The notes under the pieces were generated by a model. That model ran no database searches, was not told the origin of the DNA, and saw nothing but the letters and a program-made list of their open reading frames with translations. 13,658 bases of DNA from Candidatus Heimdallarchaeota archaeon. GTDB lineage: Archaea; Asgardarchaeota; Heimdallarchaeia; Heimdallarchaeales; Heimdallarchaeaceae. The translations under genes were made by a program, and so were the position numbers. This document shows positions 1-6,651 of this stretch, piece by piece (position 1 is the first letter of the stretch; every line of letters begins with the position of its first letter). The stretch is from the NCBI GenBank assembly GCA_023139025.1, contig JAGLOH010000024.1, positions 1-13,658 on the forward strand, read 5' to 3'.

Positions 1-106
1 ATTTAAGATCAAATCCATAAATTTCCCAATCTGGTCTTTCTGCTTGAATATGTTTAACTAAGTTGACGCCAAGAAAACCACTTGAACCTGTGATTAATAT
101 TCTCAT
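1..106 (-). CDS. NAD-dependent epimerase/dehydratase, N-terminal fragment (runs off the left edge)
   Basis: Only the first 35 codons are in the window; the gene starts at the ATG at 104-106 and continues past base 1. The protein begins MRILITGSSGFLG, the beta-alpha-beta dinucleotide-binding start (GxxGxxG) of the extended short-chain dehydrogenase family. These enzymes epimerise, dehydrate or reduce nucleotide sugars using NAD(P). The aspartate in YGFDLK (residues 30-35), at the end of the second strand, suits NAD(H) binding. The gene follows the glycosyltransferase on the same strand after a 59-base gap, which fits a polysaccharide or glycolipid cluster. The exact substrate cannot be told from this fragment. 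Confidence 0.85.
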   Translation of the reverse strand, partial: MRILITGSSGFLGVNLVKHIQAERPDWEIYGFDLK

Positions 107-165
107 CAGAAAAGTAAATGATATATCCTTTAATAATTTTATCTGACTATTTTAAAATTATATGT

Positions 166-1065
166 TTATTTATTAAAAAGACTCAAACAAATTTCCTCAA
201 AATTCTCCAGAAACTTATCATATCGAAATTGTTCATTAAATAACTCAATTCCTTTCAAGTTTGCTGTTTTTGTAGTTTGCAGTTTCTTTAATTCGCTGAT
301 AACTTCTTCATTTGTTTTAGATAAAATTACTCCAGGCAAGGGATAATTGTGAATTACATATCTCCCCTTAGAATAAGCTTCTACTATAATTTTAGGAAAA
401 CCATCATGTTCAGTCATGCGAACAATAACGCTAATCTTTGACCAAATCTCACTGATATTGATGTATCCCAGAAAATGAAGATTGTTTTGATTAAATTTTT
501 CCTTATAGTCTGCAGAATCAAAGTGACCAACAAAATAAAAATCAATATCTTGAACTTCTTTTGAAATTTCGATTACCCTATCAACACCGTAGAGTTTTTC
601 TCTTCCTGCTATGAAATAAACTAAAACACCTAGTTTCTTCGGCATAGGGATATCTTCTGTTTCTATGTCTGAACCATGAAAGAGGACAGTACTTTCTATT
701 CCTATTTTATCGAGTTCTTCCTTTATTCTAGTTGATACTGAAATATGTTTGTCAACAAATTTTGTGAACATTTTTGTTTGTAGTTTTCTTCTCCAATTCT
801 GAACAGAAAGTACAGAATCAGACCCAACCCAGTGACATATTGTTTTTTTTCTACAAAGTTTTCCAATTACAAACCAAGGCCATGCAGATTGAAAATATGC
901 TCCTAGAACAATATCCGAATCCTTGATCTGTCTTTTCTTGGGAAAATGGGTTGTTGGTAATAAATTAGTGTTATACCCTCTTTTTTCCAGAGCTTGATTG
1001 AGTGATTCGGTATGCGCACCAACTAAGCTAAGTTTCAAATCTTTGAGGGTTTTTGGATTAGGCAT
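166..1065 (-). CDS. GT-B fold glycosyltransferase (GT4-like)
   Basis: This is a 299-residue protein resembling group 1 (GT4-type) glycosyltransferases, which move a sugar from a nucleotide donor to a glycan, lipid or protein on the cytoplasmic face. The N-terminal half carries HWVGSD (78-83) and a short strand/helix pattern typical of a trimmed GT-B N-lobe. The C-terminal half has a FVGHF strand near 178-182. It also has the donor-site motif HDGFPKIIVEA, giving D221-x7-E229, where many GT4 enzymes have E-x7-E. About 300 residues is short for GT4 (usually 350-400). A TTG at 1074 is in frame, but GGG abuts it directly. The ATG at 1065 has that GGG (1075-1077) nine bases upstream, so I prefer it. 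The acceptor and donor sugars are unknown. Confidence 0.8.
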   Translation of the reverse strand: MPNPKTLKDLKLSLVGAHTESLNQALEKRGYNTNLLPTTHFPKKRQIKDSDIVLGAYFQSAWPWFVIGKLCRKKTICHWVGSDSVLSVQNWRRKLQTKMFTKFVDKHISVSTRIKEELDKIGIESTVLFHGSDIETEDIPMPKKLGVLVYFIAGREKLYGVDRVIEISKEVQDIDFYFVGHFDSADYKEKFNQNNLHFLGYINISEIWSKISVIVRMTEHDGFPKIIVEAYSKGRYVIHNYPLPGVILSKTNEEVISELKKLQTTKTANLKGIELFNEQFRYDKFLENFEEICLSLFNK

Positions 1066-1155
1066 TTGATTCAACCCTATTTACAACTTTGAGATAAGTG
1101 TAAATGATTTATTAGCTTTATTAATTGTTGGTTTAGTTTAGGTTGACAGCAAAGA

Positions 1156-1163
1156 TTATATTT
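1156..1163 (+). promoter_or_regulatory. TATA-like box for the CMD/AhpD-family gene
   Basis: TTATATTT preceded by AAAGA, centred about 35 bases before the GTG at 1194. A transcript starting 25-27 bases downstream would begin about 8 bases before that GTG. If this is the promoter, the in-frame TTG at 1143 cannot be the start, and the ATG at 1170 would also lie upstream of the transcript start. Confidence 0.4.
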
Positions 1164-1193
1164 TTCTTAATGAATTTGAATGTGGTAATAACA

Positions 1194-1568
1194 GTGAATG
1201 AGTTTGAAAATTTTAGAAAACATAGAGAAGAGATGAACAAAAAAATCTTTGCTCTACAGAATAAACAGATTAACAGATTTTACGCTTTAGATACAGGAGC
1301 ATATTTAGATGGTGCTCTATCTACCAAATTTAAGGAATTATTAGGCCTTTCAACTTCATTAGTACTGAGATGCGAGGATTGTATTCGCTATCATATAATC
1401 AGATCCGTTCAAGAAGGATGCAGCGATGATGAAATAGCAGAAACATTAGCAGTATCTCTTATTGTTGGAGGATCTATAGTTATTCCTGAAATGAGAAGAG
1501 CTGTAGATGTCTTGTCTCAATTAAGAGAAAAACAAGCAAATGATGAATCTATAGAAGATTTACTCTAA
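1194..1568 (+). CDS. Carboxymuconolactone decarboxylase (CMD)/AhpD-family protein with CxxC motif
   Basis: A small helical protein of 124 residues from the GTG at 1194. It carries the AhpD-type signature RCEDCIRYH, with C60, C63 and H67. In AhpD-like proteins these form a redox-active disulfide with a nearby histidine in peroxide or disulfide reduction. The IVGGSIVIP segment (90-98) is the second conserved block of the CMD fold. The family usually forms oligomers in the cytoplasm. The open frame extends back to TTG 1143 and ATG 1170, but the added residues (start MTAKIIFFLM) look unlike the family and overlap a TATA-like box. VNEFENFRKHREEMNKK looks like a normal family N-terminus, so I choose GTG 1194. 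Substrate unknown. The CpXC and VKOR genes next door are also cysteine-rich. Confidence 0.82.
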   Translation: MNEFENFRKHREEMNKKIFALQNKQINRFYALDTGAYLDGALSTKFKELLGLSTSLVLRCEDCIRYHIIRSVQEGCSDDEIAETLAVSLIVGGSIVIPEMRRAVDVLSQLREKQANDESIEDLL

Positions 1569-1577
1569 CATCAATTT

Positions 1578-2102
1578 TCACAAGGAGTAACTCTTTAGTT
1601 TAGTCACTTCAGCATTCATCAATGTTTTAGCTTCTGATAAACCTTTATTCATCTTTAGAGCATTTTTGTAACAATTTATAGCTTCTTCTCCCGTATGAAG
1701 TTTACCAAGATTTAACCAATCCTCACTGGATTGAGGTTGTTTATCATCTAGAACATACTTTAAGCACTCACAAGGTTCTCCAAACTCAACAAAAATCATC
1801 TCTTGTTCAATGAATTGAGTTGAACCAGGAGGTAAAACTGAAGTGAAAAATTCTTCTTTATACTGGGGATTTTGATGTTTTCTAGATACTAACCATATCC
1901 ATCTAGGTGGATCCATATATGTTAGTAAGACATGTGTCTTATGCTCTATTTTTGTTTTGCATTTTGGACAATATGAAAAATTTACCTTACCTTCGATGAC
2001 ATCTTTGATGCTCTTAGGATTTTCAGATAAGTTTATCGCTTCCCCTACTCTTTTCTTTATTTTGGTCCCACAATCGTGGCACTCAATCTCTTTTAACGGC
2101 AA
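1578..2102 (-). CDS. CpXC-domain zinc-binding protein with a short C-terminal TPR-like segment
   Basis: A 174-residue soluble protein. Cysteine pairs at C8/C11 (ECHDCG) and C45/C48 (YCPKC), followed by an aromatic stretch (PPRWIWLV, 65-72), match the CpXC family, a zinc-finger-like domain of unknown function. A further C111-E-C113 pair lies in the C-terminal part. Residues 129-162 resemble one tetratricopeptide repeat (LNLG, then EAINCYKNAL), but it is several residues short, so it may be a degenerate repeat. The start is a TTG at 2102; AAAGGGG (2109-2115) six bases upstream supports it. It is convergent with the CMD gene (10-base gap) and divergent from the VKOR gene. Its role is unknown. 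Confidence 0.75.
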   Translation of the reverse strand: MPLKEIECHDCGTKIKKRVGEAINLSENPKSIKDVIEGKVNFSYCPKCKTKIEHKTHVLLTYMDPPRWIWLVSRKHQNPQYKEEFFTSVLPPGSTQFIEQEMIFVEFGEPCECLKYVLDDKQPQSSEDWLNLGKLHTGEEAINCYKNALKMNKGLSEAKTLMNAEVTKLKSYSL

Positions 2103-2108
2103 TTTGAA

Positions 2109-2115
2109 CCCCTTT
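2109..2115 (-). promoter_or_regulatory. Ribosome binding site supporting the TTG start of the CpXC gene
   Basis: AAAGGGG on the minus strand, six bases before TTG 2102. No ATG lies between this site and the conserved first CxxC, so it decides the start. Confidence 0.5.
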
Positions 2116-2154
2116 CAACTATTTTATTATCAATAACTACATAAGTTAACATCC

Positions 2155-2164
2155 TTTATATAAT
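2155..2164 (+). promoter_or_regulatory. TATA box for the VKOR gene (probably leaderless)
   Basis: CTTTATATAA is centred about 27 bases upstream of the ATG at 2186, so transcription should begin at or within a base or two of that ATG. The box is nearly self-complementary and sits in the divergent gap, so it might also serve the CpXC gene with a leader of about 30 bases. That second role is speculative. Confidence 0.6.
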
Positions 2165-2185
2165 TTGTCATTCACAGTAAGGAGA

Positions 2186-2677
2186 ATGGAAGAAAACAAA
2201 CTTGTTAAAACACTTTTACAAGCCTCCATAGTGGTTTCTTTACTAGCTTTTCTTGACTCACTCTATCTTTTGTACATGGAACTTTCAGGAAACTTTCATT
2301 GTTTAATTAATCAAGGTATTTTCCAGTGTGAAACAGTAAATACCAGTCCTTATGCAAAATTCTTGGGTGTTCATGTAAGTCTCTGGGGAGTAATTTATTA
2401 TCTAATTTTCATTACACTACTATTTCTAGCATTGTTCAACAAAAATGAATATTGGTTGAGTTTCTTCCTCCCAGTTGCGAGTTTATGGGGATTAGGTTTT
2501 TCCATCTATCTGACTTCAGTAGAGATTTTTAAAATTAAATTCTTCTGTGAATTTTGTTTACTTTCTGCTATCTGCTCAGTAATCTTGATTATCTTAGTAC
2601 TGATTTCAAAAAAGAAGTATTTCACTTCTTTATTTGCAAAATTAGACTTTTGGAATATGTTTAAGAGAACTACATGA
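2186..2677 (+). CDS. VKOR-family membrane thiol oxidoreductase
   Basis: A 163-residue membrane protein of the vitamin K epoxide reductase family. These proteins pass electrons from extracytoplasmic thiols to membrane quinones and so drive disulfide formation. Visible features are a first membrane helix at about 11-32 and a loop with C39 and C48 followed by V-x-x-S-x-Y (QCETVNTSPY). Then come LGVHVSLWG at the start of the second helix and further helices at about 86-112. The last helix (about 121-143) is preceded by the catalytic FCEFC pair, C121 and C124. There is no fused thioredoxin domain, so a separate thioredoxin-like partner is expected. A TTG at 2165 is in frame, but the TATA box position makes ATG 2186 the likely start of both transcript and protein. 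Disulfide formation in exported proteins would suit the surface proteins nearby. Confidence 0.88.
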   Translation: MEENKLVKTLLQASIVVSLLAFLDSLYLLYMELSGNFHCLINQGIFQCETVNTSPYAKFLGVHVSLWGVIYYLIFITLLFLALFNKNEYWLSFFLPVASLWGLGFSIYLTSVEIFKIKFFCEFCLLSAICSVILIILVLISKKKYFTSLFAKLDFWNMFKRTT

Positions 2678-2693
2678 AAATTCTAGTTTAGAC

Positions 2694-2703
2694 ATATATA
2701 TAA
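2694..2703 (+). promoter_or_regulatory. TATA box for the beta-helix surface protein gene
   Basis: ATATATATAA is centred about 46 bases before ATG 2744, predicting a leader of roughly 19-20 bases. No strong ribosome binding site is seen within 12 bases of the start. Confidence 0.5.
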
Positions 2704-2743
2704 GTGGCTGAACTTTAGACAAGGTAATAGGCTGTGTAGCTAG

Positions 2744-4981
2744 ATGAAAAAAAGATTCATGATTAAATTTATTGTTTTATTTTCACTTCTAATTATTAGT
2801 ATAATTTTCAATCAATCAGCTGCAATTACAAGCGAAGTCCATCCAAAAACTGAGGATAATTTTTCAAACCAAATTTCATTGCTAACAACTTCTTACCCAA
2901 TTAATATTTACTCTGACGCAGATTTTATAACCTTAGGATTGCCTGGAAATGGATCTATAGATAATCCATATCGAATAGAAGATTATCTTATTCAAGATTC
3001 TGTAGGATATGGGATCTTTATCAGCAGTGTAACACAACATTTTGTTATTCAGAACTGTGTAATTAGAAACTCTCTCTTTGATGGAATTCTTATACAAAAA
3101 GCTAATAATAGCACTGGGAATGTAAGCAATAATATCTGTGAAAATAATGGGAATGCAGGTATTCTTATTCTAGAATCAGAAGGAATCACTGCAGAAAATA
3201 ATTATTGTAGTGGTAATCATTATGGAATTGAAGTACGATTATCTACTGATAGTTATATATTCAATAACACCTGTGAATCTAATCGTTTAAGTGGAATGTA
3301 TTTAAGACAAGCAATACAAGGTAGTATATTCGCAAATAATTCTCTCATTAACAACAACTACTTTGGAATGAACTTTTTCATAGCTAATGGTTCTTTTGTT
3401 CATAATAACACATTTGAAAATAGCGGTGTGAGAATTTATGAGGAAAGTTTAGAGTCATACTTACTTTATGATTTTCTTGGAAATATTGTAAATAACCAGA
3501 AAATAGGTTATTTCAAAAACGTTGAATCTCTTTATCTAACTGATACAGAGTACGGGCAAATATTCCTATTCAACTGTTCCAATGTTTATATTGAAAATCA
3601 GAACTTTGTTAGAACACTTTTTGGAGTTTACACATATGAAAGTTCAAATTGTACATTTCATAATAACATCTTTGATTCAAACTTAGGTCATGGAATTGAT
3701 GTTTTCAATTCAGACAAAATAATAATCGATTCAAACACATTCAACAATAATTCAAACGGTTTGAACTTTTACAACTCTCCCAATATGACAATAAGCAACA
3801 ATGTATTTTATAGTGATGGATTGGTCATTGAGAATGCAGATATCGAAATTCTAGCTACTTATATTGTTGAAAATAACACTGTAAATGACAAACCTTTAGG
3901 ATTCTTCTTTAATAATCACAGCTTAGTTCTATCTGGAGCGGTACAATATGGAGAGATTCTAGTTATAAACTCTTCAAATATAGAAATACATAATCAAGCT
4001 ATAAATGACACTCAGATAGGAATACTTTTCGCGTTTTCCAATTCCTGCAGTATCTTTAGTTCTGTACTAACAAATATGCTTACAAGTATAGGTGTTTTCG
4101 GATGCAATGATATAACAATCTCAGATAATAGAATCGAATATAATATAGATGGTATTATAGCAGTTTACGTCAGTGCTTTGGAAATTAATAATAACATCGT
4201 TTCTTATAGTTTAGATGATGGAATGGAGATTAGTTACTGTGACAATATTAGTATTGACAATAATATCTGTGAATTTAATGCCTGGGGTTTGAATTTACGA
4301 TACAGTGAAAATGTGAATGTATCCAGCTCTATATTTCAGCAAAATACTTTTCTTAATCTCTTTGCATTCTATACTTCTGATATGATTATTTACAACACTA
4401 CATGTGCATTCGCTGAATGGGGAATATATTTCGCATTTGTTAATGACGTCTATGTCTATGAATCAAAAATGCTGAATAATAATGTGGATGGTGTCTTCAT
4501 GATCAATAGTTTAAGATTGGAATTATATTCAAACAACATTAGCTACAATTTCTTTGGAATTAAAGCTAAGATTTCTGATTATTGCACATTTACTTACAAT
4601 ACATTTAGAGAAAATTTAGAATATGGTATATCTCTAGATCCTCGTTGTGATCATAACTTGGTCCACCATAATTATTTCATAAATAACCAACTAAATGATG
4701 TTACAGGTATAAAATCTCAAGGTTGGGACGACGGCTACAACAACACTTGGTACGACGTTTACCTGCAGGAAGGTAATTGGTGGTCTAATATTGAAAGCTA
4801 CGCTTACAGAATTGGAGGTTATGGTTATTCTGTTGATATATTTCCTTTAAATCCAAAAGAACCTGTCACACCCACACCTAAGCCTACGACAACAAAAACT
4901 GATTTTCTTTTCACAATACCAATTCTATTTACATCGAGTATTATGGTTATTTTCCGAATAAGAAAGCGATTGAAAAAATAA
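2744..4981 (+). CDS. Secreted right-handed beta-helix (NosD-type) surface protein with C-terminal anchor
   Basis: A 745-residue exported protein. Residues 1-28 form a signal peptide (MKKRF, a hydrophobic core, then NQSAA). Residues 52-80 carry the lead-in common in archaeal NosD-like proteins, including GLPGNGSIDNPYRIE. From about 95 to 660 runs a series of roughly 22-residue parallel beta-helix turns of the type NNxCxxNxxGI. Two related modules (about 228-312 and 359-443) share N-x-VN-x-K-x-x-G-[YF]-F, YG-x-I and SN-x-x-I-x-NQ. The domain closes with EGNWWSN and DIFPLNP (677-704), a normal NosD ending. A Thr/Pro linker (708-718), one membrane helix (about 721-737) and a basic tail follow. 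Many N-x-S/T sites suggest glycosylation. It is likely a cell-surface protein that binds or cleaves polysaccharide; copper delivery is not implied. Confidence 0.85.
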   Translation: MKKRFMIKFIVLFSLLIISIIFNQSAAITSEVHPKTEDNFSNQISLLTTSYPINIYSDADFITLGLPGNGSIDNPYRIEDYLIQDSVGYGIFISSVTQHFVIQNCVIRNSLFDGILIQKANNSTGNVSNNICENNGNAGILILESEGITAENNYCSGNHYGIEVRLSTDSYIFNNTCESNRLSGMYLRQAIQGSIFANNSLINNNYFGMNFFIANGSFVHNNTFENSGVRIYEESLESYLLYDFLGNIVNNQKIGYFKNVESLYLTDTEYGQIFLFNCSNVYIENQNFVRTLFGVYTYESSNCTFHNNIFDSNLGHGIDVFNSDKIIIDSNTFNNNSNGLNFYNSPNMTISNNVFYSDGLVIENADIEILATYIVENNTVNDKPLGFFFNNHSLVLSGAVQYGEILVINSSNIEIHNQAINDTQIGILFAFSNSCSIFSSVLTNMLTSIGVFGCNDITISDNRIEYNIDGIIAVYVSALEINNNIVSYSLDDGMEISYCDNISIDNNICEFNAWGLNLRYSENVNVSSSIFQQNTFLNLFAFYTSDMIIYNTTCAFAEWGIYFAFVNDVYVYESKMLNNNVDGVFMINSLRLELYSNNISYNFFGIKAKISDYCTFTYNTFRENLEYGISLDPRCDHNLVHHNYFINNQLNDVTGIKSQGWDDGYNNTWYDVYLQEGNWWSNIESYAYRIGGYGYSVDIFPLNPKEPVTPTPKPTTTKTDFLFTIPILFTSSIMVIFRIRKRLKK

Positions 4982-4987
4982 TCAAAT

Positions 4988-5010
4988 TCTCTTTTATTTA
5001 TCTTTTTTCT
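4988..5010 (+). terminator. Pyrimidine-rich oligo-T terminator after the beta-helix gene
   Basis: T-rich run with CTTTT, ATTTATC and TTTTTTCTC tracts immediately after the stop at 4979-4981. Archaeal transcription commonly ends in such tracts without a hairpin. Confidence 0.45.
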
Positions 5011-5018
5011 CAAACACA

Positions 5019-5027
5019 TTTAAAAAA
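5019..5027 (+). promoter_or_regulatory. TATA box for the degenerate phosphohexomutase operon (probably leaderless)
   Basis: TTTAAAAAA is centred about 27 bases before ATG 5050. No ribosome binding site precedes that ATG, which fits a leaderless transcript. Confidence 0.55.
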
Positions 5028-5049
5028 CATAGAATCATCTTTTTATTGA

Positions 5050-6441
5050 ATGACTGCAGACAATCATGATTTTTCCGATTTAGTCCGTAAGAACAGACTT
5101 GCTGGGACAGCAAGTGAATTGTCTCCTGAAAGAGCTGCTACTCTAGGAGCGTTGTTAGGAAGTTATCTAGGGGGAGAAGAAGCAGTTGTTGTTTCTGCAA
5201 GAGATTTTCGAAAAGATACTAGAATGATTAGCAGAGCATTTAGTTCTGGCTTGATCAGTGTAGGTACAACTGTTTTTGATCTGCATGCTAGTTCTTTACC
5301 TGTCGTTCAATTTGCTCTTAGGCGTTTTAGTGCTCATGCAGGAATTCATTTAGCAGCTGCGCATAGAACTTCAAATAAGATCAACATAAGAATTTTTGAT
5401 CAAACAGGTGTCGAAATTCCCTTTCCTGATATTTTTTCGAAAAACAAAGTTTCTCAAATAAAAATTCAAAGATCTCAACCTCAAAAAATAGCTGATATTT
5501 TGTCTGTAAAACAAGCTAATGATCTCTATCGAGCAGCTATCAGTTCAGCTGTAGGAACAGAAATTTTGAAGCAACAGAATTATTCAGTTGTTGTAGATTG
5601 TGCCTTTGGACCAATGGCAGAGGTTTTTCCGAATATCTTAGCTGAGCAAGGATGCAATGTACTTACATTAAATGCTTTCAAACCAGAAGGAATACCTGAA
5701 TCCTTACCTAGTCCAATTTCACTATCAATTTTATCTAGGACAATGGTTGCAGCAAATGGTGATTTAGGGATAGCATTTGATCCTAGCGGTTCAAGAGCTC
5801 TTTACCTAGATGAACATGGTAGAATGATAGATCCTTGTATAATTGTAACAATTCTTCTCCAGAACAAGATGATTGGAAGAAAGAAAGGGAAAGTTGTTCT
5901 ATCTCATACATTATGGCCTCTTGAATCATGGCTCAAAGATAATGGGATAGAGGTCATCTTTTCGAATGATTTTCCTGGAGAGCTTGCCAAAACAATACAG
6001 TTTCACCGAGCAATGTTTGGTGCTAATGAACAAGGTAATTACATTCACCCAACCATTTCTAATGAATCTGAACCCTTTATGTCAACTCTCTTACTTTTAT
6101 CATCTTTTGCTAGAGATGAGAAACACAAGTATATTTCCACCTTTGCAGAAGAACGAGATATATGCGATAAAGCGATATTCGAAGAGAAATTGTATTCACT
6201 TGTCTCGAACCCAGAATTGTTCTTAAAAAAGATTTATGAGGAAGATAGTTTAAACATGAGAATAAATACGTTGAACGGTGTTAAGATCATTCATGGTGAC
6301 AGACAATGGAGCCATATCTTCAGCACTATTATTCCGAGTAGAATCACAATAAAAGTCTGTGCTGAGAATAGCGAAGATAGAGAAAGAATGATGAATGAAA
6401 CCTATCAAATGGTCGAAACACTTGATGGTGAGCTATCTTGA
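5050..6441 (+). CDS. Phosphohexomutase-fold protein with a degenerate active site (probable pseudoenzyme)
   Basis: A full-length 463-residue member of the alpha-D-phosphohexomutase (phosphoglucomutase/phosphomannomutase) superfamily. All four domains can be followed, at about 1-150, 155-260, 262-370 and 380-463. Every signature loop is altered. The phosphoserine loop TASHNP reads AAAHRT (102-107), with Ala104 for the catalytic serine, although the following G-x-x-I pattern (TGVEI) remains. The metal loop DGDADR reads DPSGSR (244-249), keeping one of three aspartates inside an otherwise typical DLGIAF...LDEHGRMI context. The sugar loop GExSGH reads GANEQGN (324-330). The C-terminal phosphate loop RxSGTEP becomes FSTIIPS (424-430). 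The N-terminal FGTxGxRG is also missing. Mutase activity is therefore unlikely. The frame is intact and translation is coupled to the next gene, so it is not a pseudogene. Lying next to glucan genes, it may be a regulatory or structural relative; its function is unknown. Confidence 0.85.
   Translation: MTADNHDFSDLVRKNRLAGTASELSPERAATLGALLGSYLGGEEAVVVSARDFRKDTRMISRAFSSGLISVGTTVFDLHASSLPVVQFALRRFSAHAGIHLAAAHRTSNKINIRIFDQTGVEIPFPDIFSKNKVSQIKIQRSQPQKIADILSVKQANDLYRAAISSAVGTEILKQQNYSVVVDCAFGPMAEVFPNILAEQGCNVLTLNAFKPEGIPESLPSPISLSILSRTMVAANGDLGIAFDPSGSRALYLDEHGRMIDPCIIVTILLQNKMIGRKKGKVVLSHTLWPLESWLKDNGIEVIFSNDFPGELAKTIQFHRAMFGANEQGNYIHPTISNESEPFMSTLLLLSSFARDEKHKYISTFAEERDICDKAIFEEKLYSLVSNPELFLKKIYEEDSLNMRINTLNGVKIIHGDRQWSHIFSTIIPSRITIKVCAENSEDRERMMNETYQMVETLDGELS
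6428..6432 (+). promoter_or_regulatory. Ribosome binding site for the zinc-ribbon gene
   Basis: GGTGA inside the 3' end of the preceding gene, five bases before the TTG at 6438. It decides the start and supports translational coupling. Confidence 0.6.
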
Positions 6442-6590
6442 AAAAAGTGATTAAGAAGTTAAAGAAAGAGGAAGAGAAGATTAATGTGTGTTTAAAGTGT
6501 AGCAGACCCATAGCTAAAAGAGAAAAGTTCTGTATGAGTTGTGGAATTATACTCAACATTCGACAACATTATCCGCATAATCTCTTGTGA
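6438..6590 (+). CDS. 50-residue zinc-ribbon microprotein coupled to the degenerate mutase
   Basis: A small gene starting at TTG 6438, whose last two bases are shared with the TGA (6439-6441) of the upstream gene (TTGA overlap). A GGTGA site lies five bases before it. The product begins MKKVIKKLKKEEEK, a basic/charged helix. It is followed by VCLKCSRPI (C18, C21) and FCMSCGIIL (C32, C35), two zinc knuckles spaced as in a zinc ribbon, and ends HYPHNLL. Four ordered cysteines, the ribosome binding site and the overlap make this a real gene despite its size. Zinc ribbons this small bind nucleic acid or mediate protein contacts. Coupling implies a fixed ratio, and perhaps a complex, with the phosphohexomutase-like protein. 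I do not recognise a named family. Confidence 0.8.
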   Translation: MKKVIKKLKKEEEKINVCLKCSRPIAKREKFCMSCGIILNIRQHYPHNLL

Positions 6591-6651
6591 GTCCTTCAAA
6601 AATTACCTTTATTCAACAAAATTAAAGAATGAGTATTTTTAGTAATTCATA

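Noticed and set aside
2744..4981. Copper-binding NosD function for the beta-helix protein
   Set aside because: The NosD label reflects the repeat fold only; there is no nos operon context and no clear copper-ligand pattern.
4825..5019. Minus-strand open frame over the 3' end of the beta-helix gene
   Set aside because: It lies antisense to a well-supported anchor and stalk region, has low-complexity composition mirroring it, and has no ribosome site or promoter of its own.
5966..6226. Second plus-strand frame inside the mutase-like gene
   Set aside because: It lies wholly inside a conserved gene in another frame and has no recognisable domain.
5050..6441. Calling this gene an active phosphomannomutase/phosphoglucosamine mutase
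   Set aside because: The phosphoserine, two of three metal aspartates, and the sugar and phosphate loops are all replaced, so an enzyme name would mislead.
6344..6559. Minus-strand open frame over the mutase end and zinc-ribbon gene
   Set aside because: The plus strand has overlapping, coupled genes with clear motifs here; the antisense frame shows only hydrophobic residues from antisense reading.
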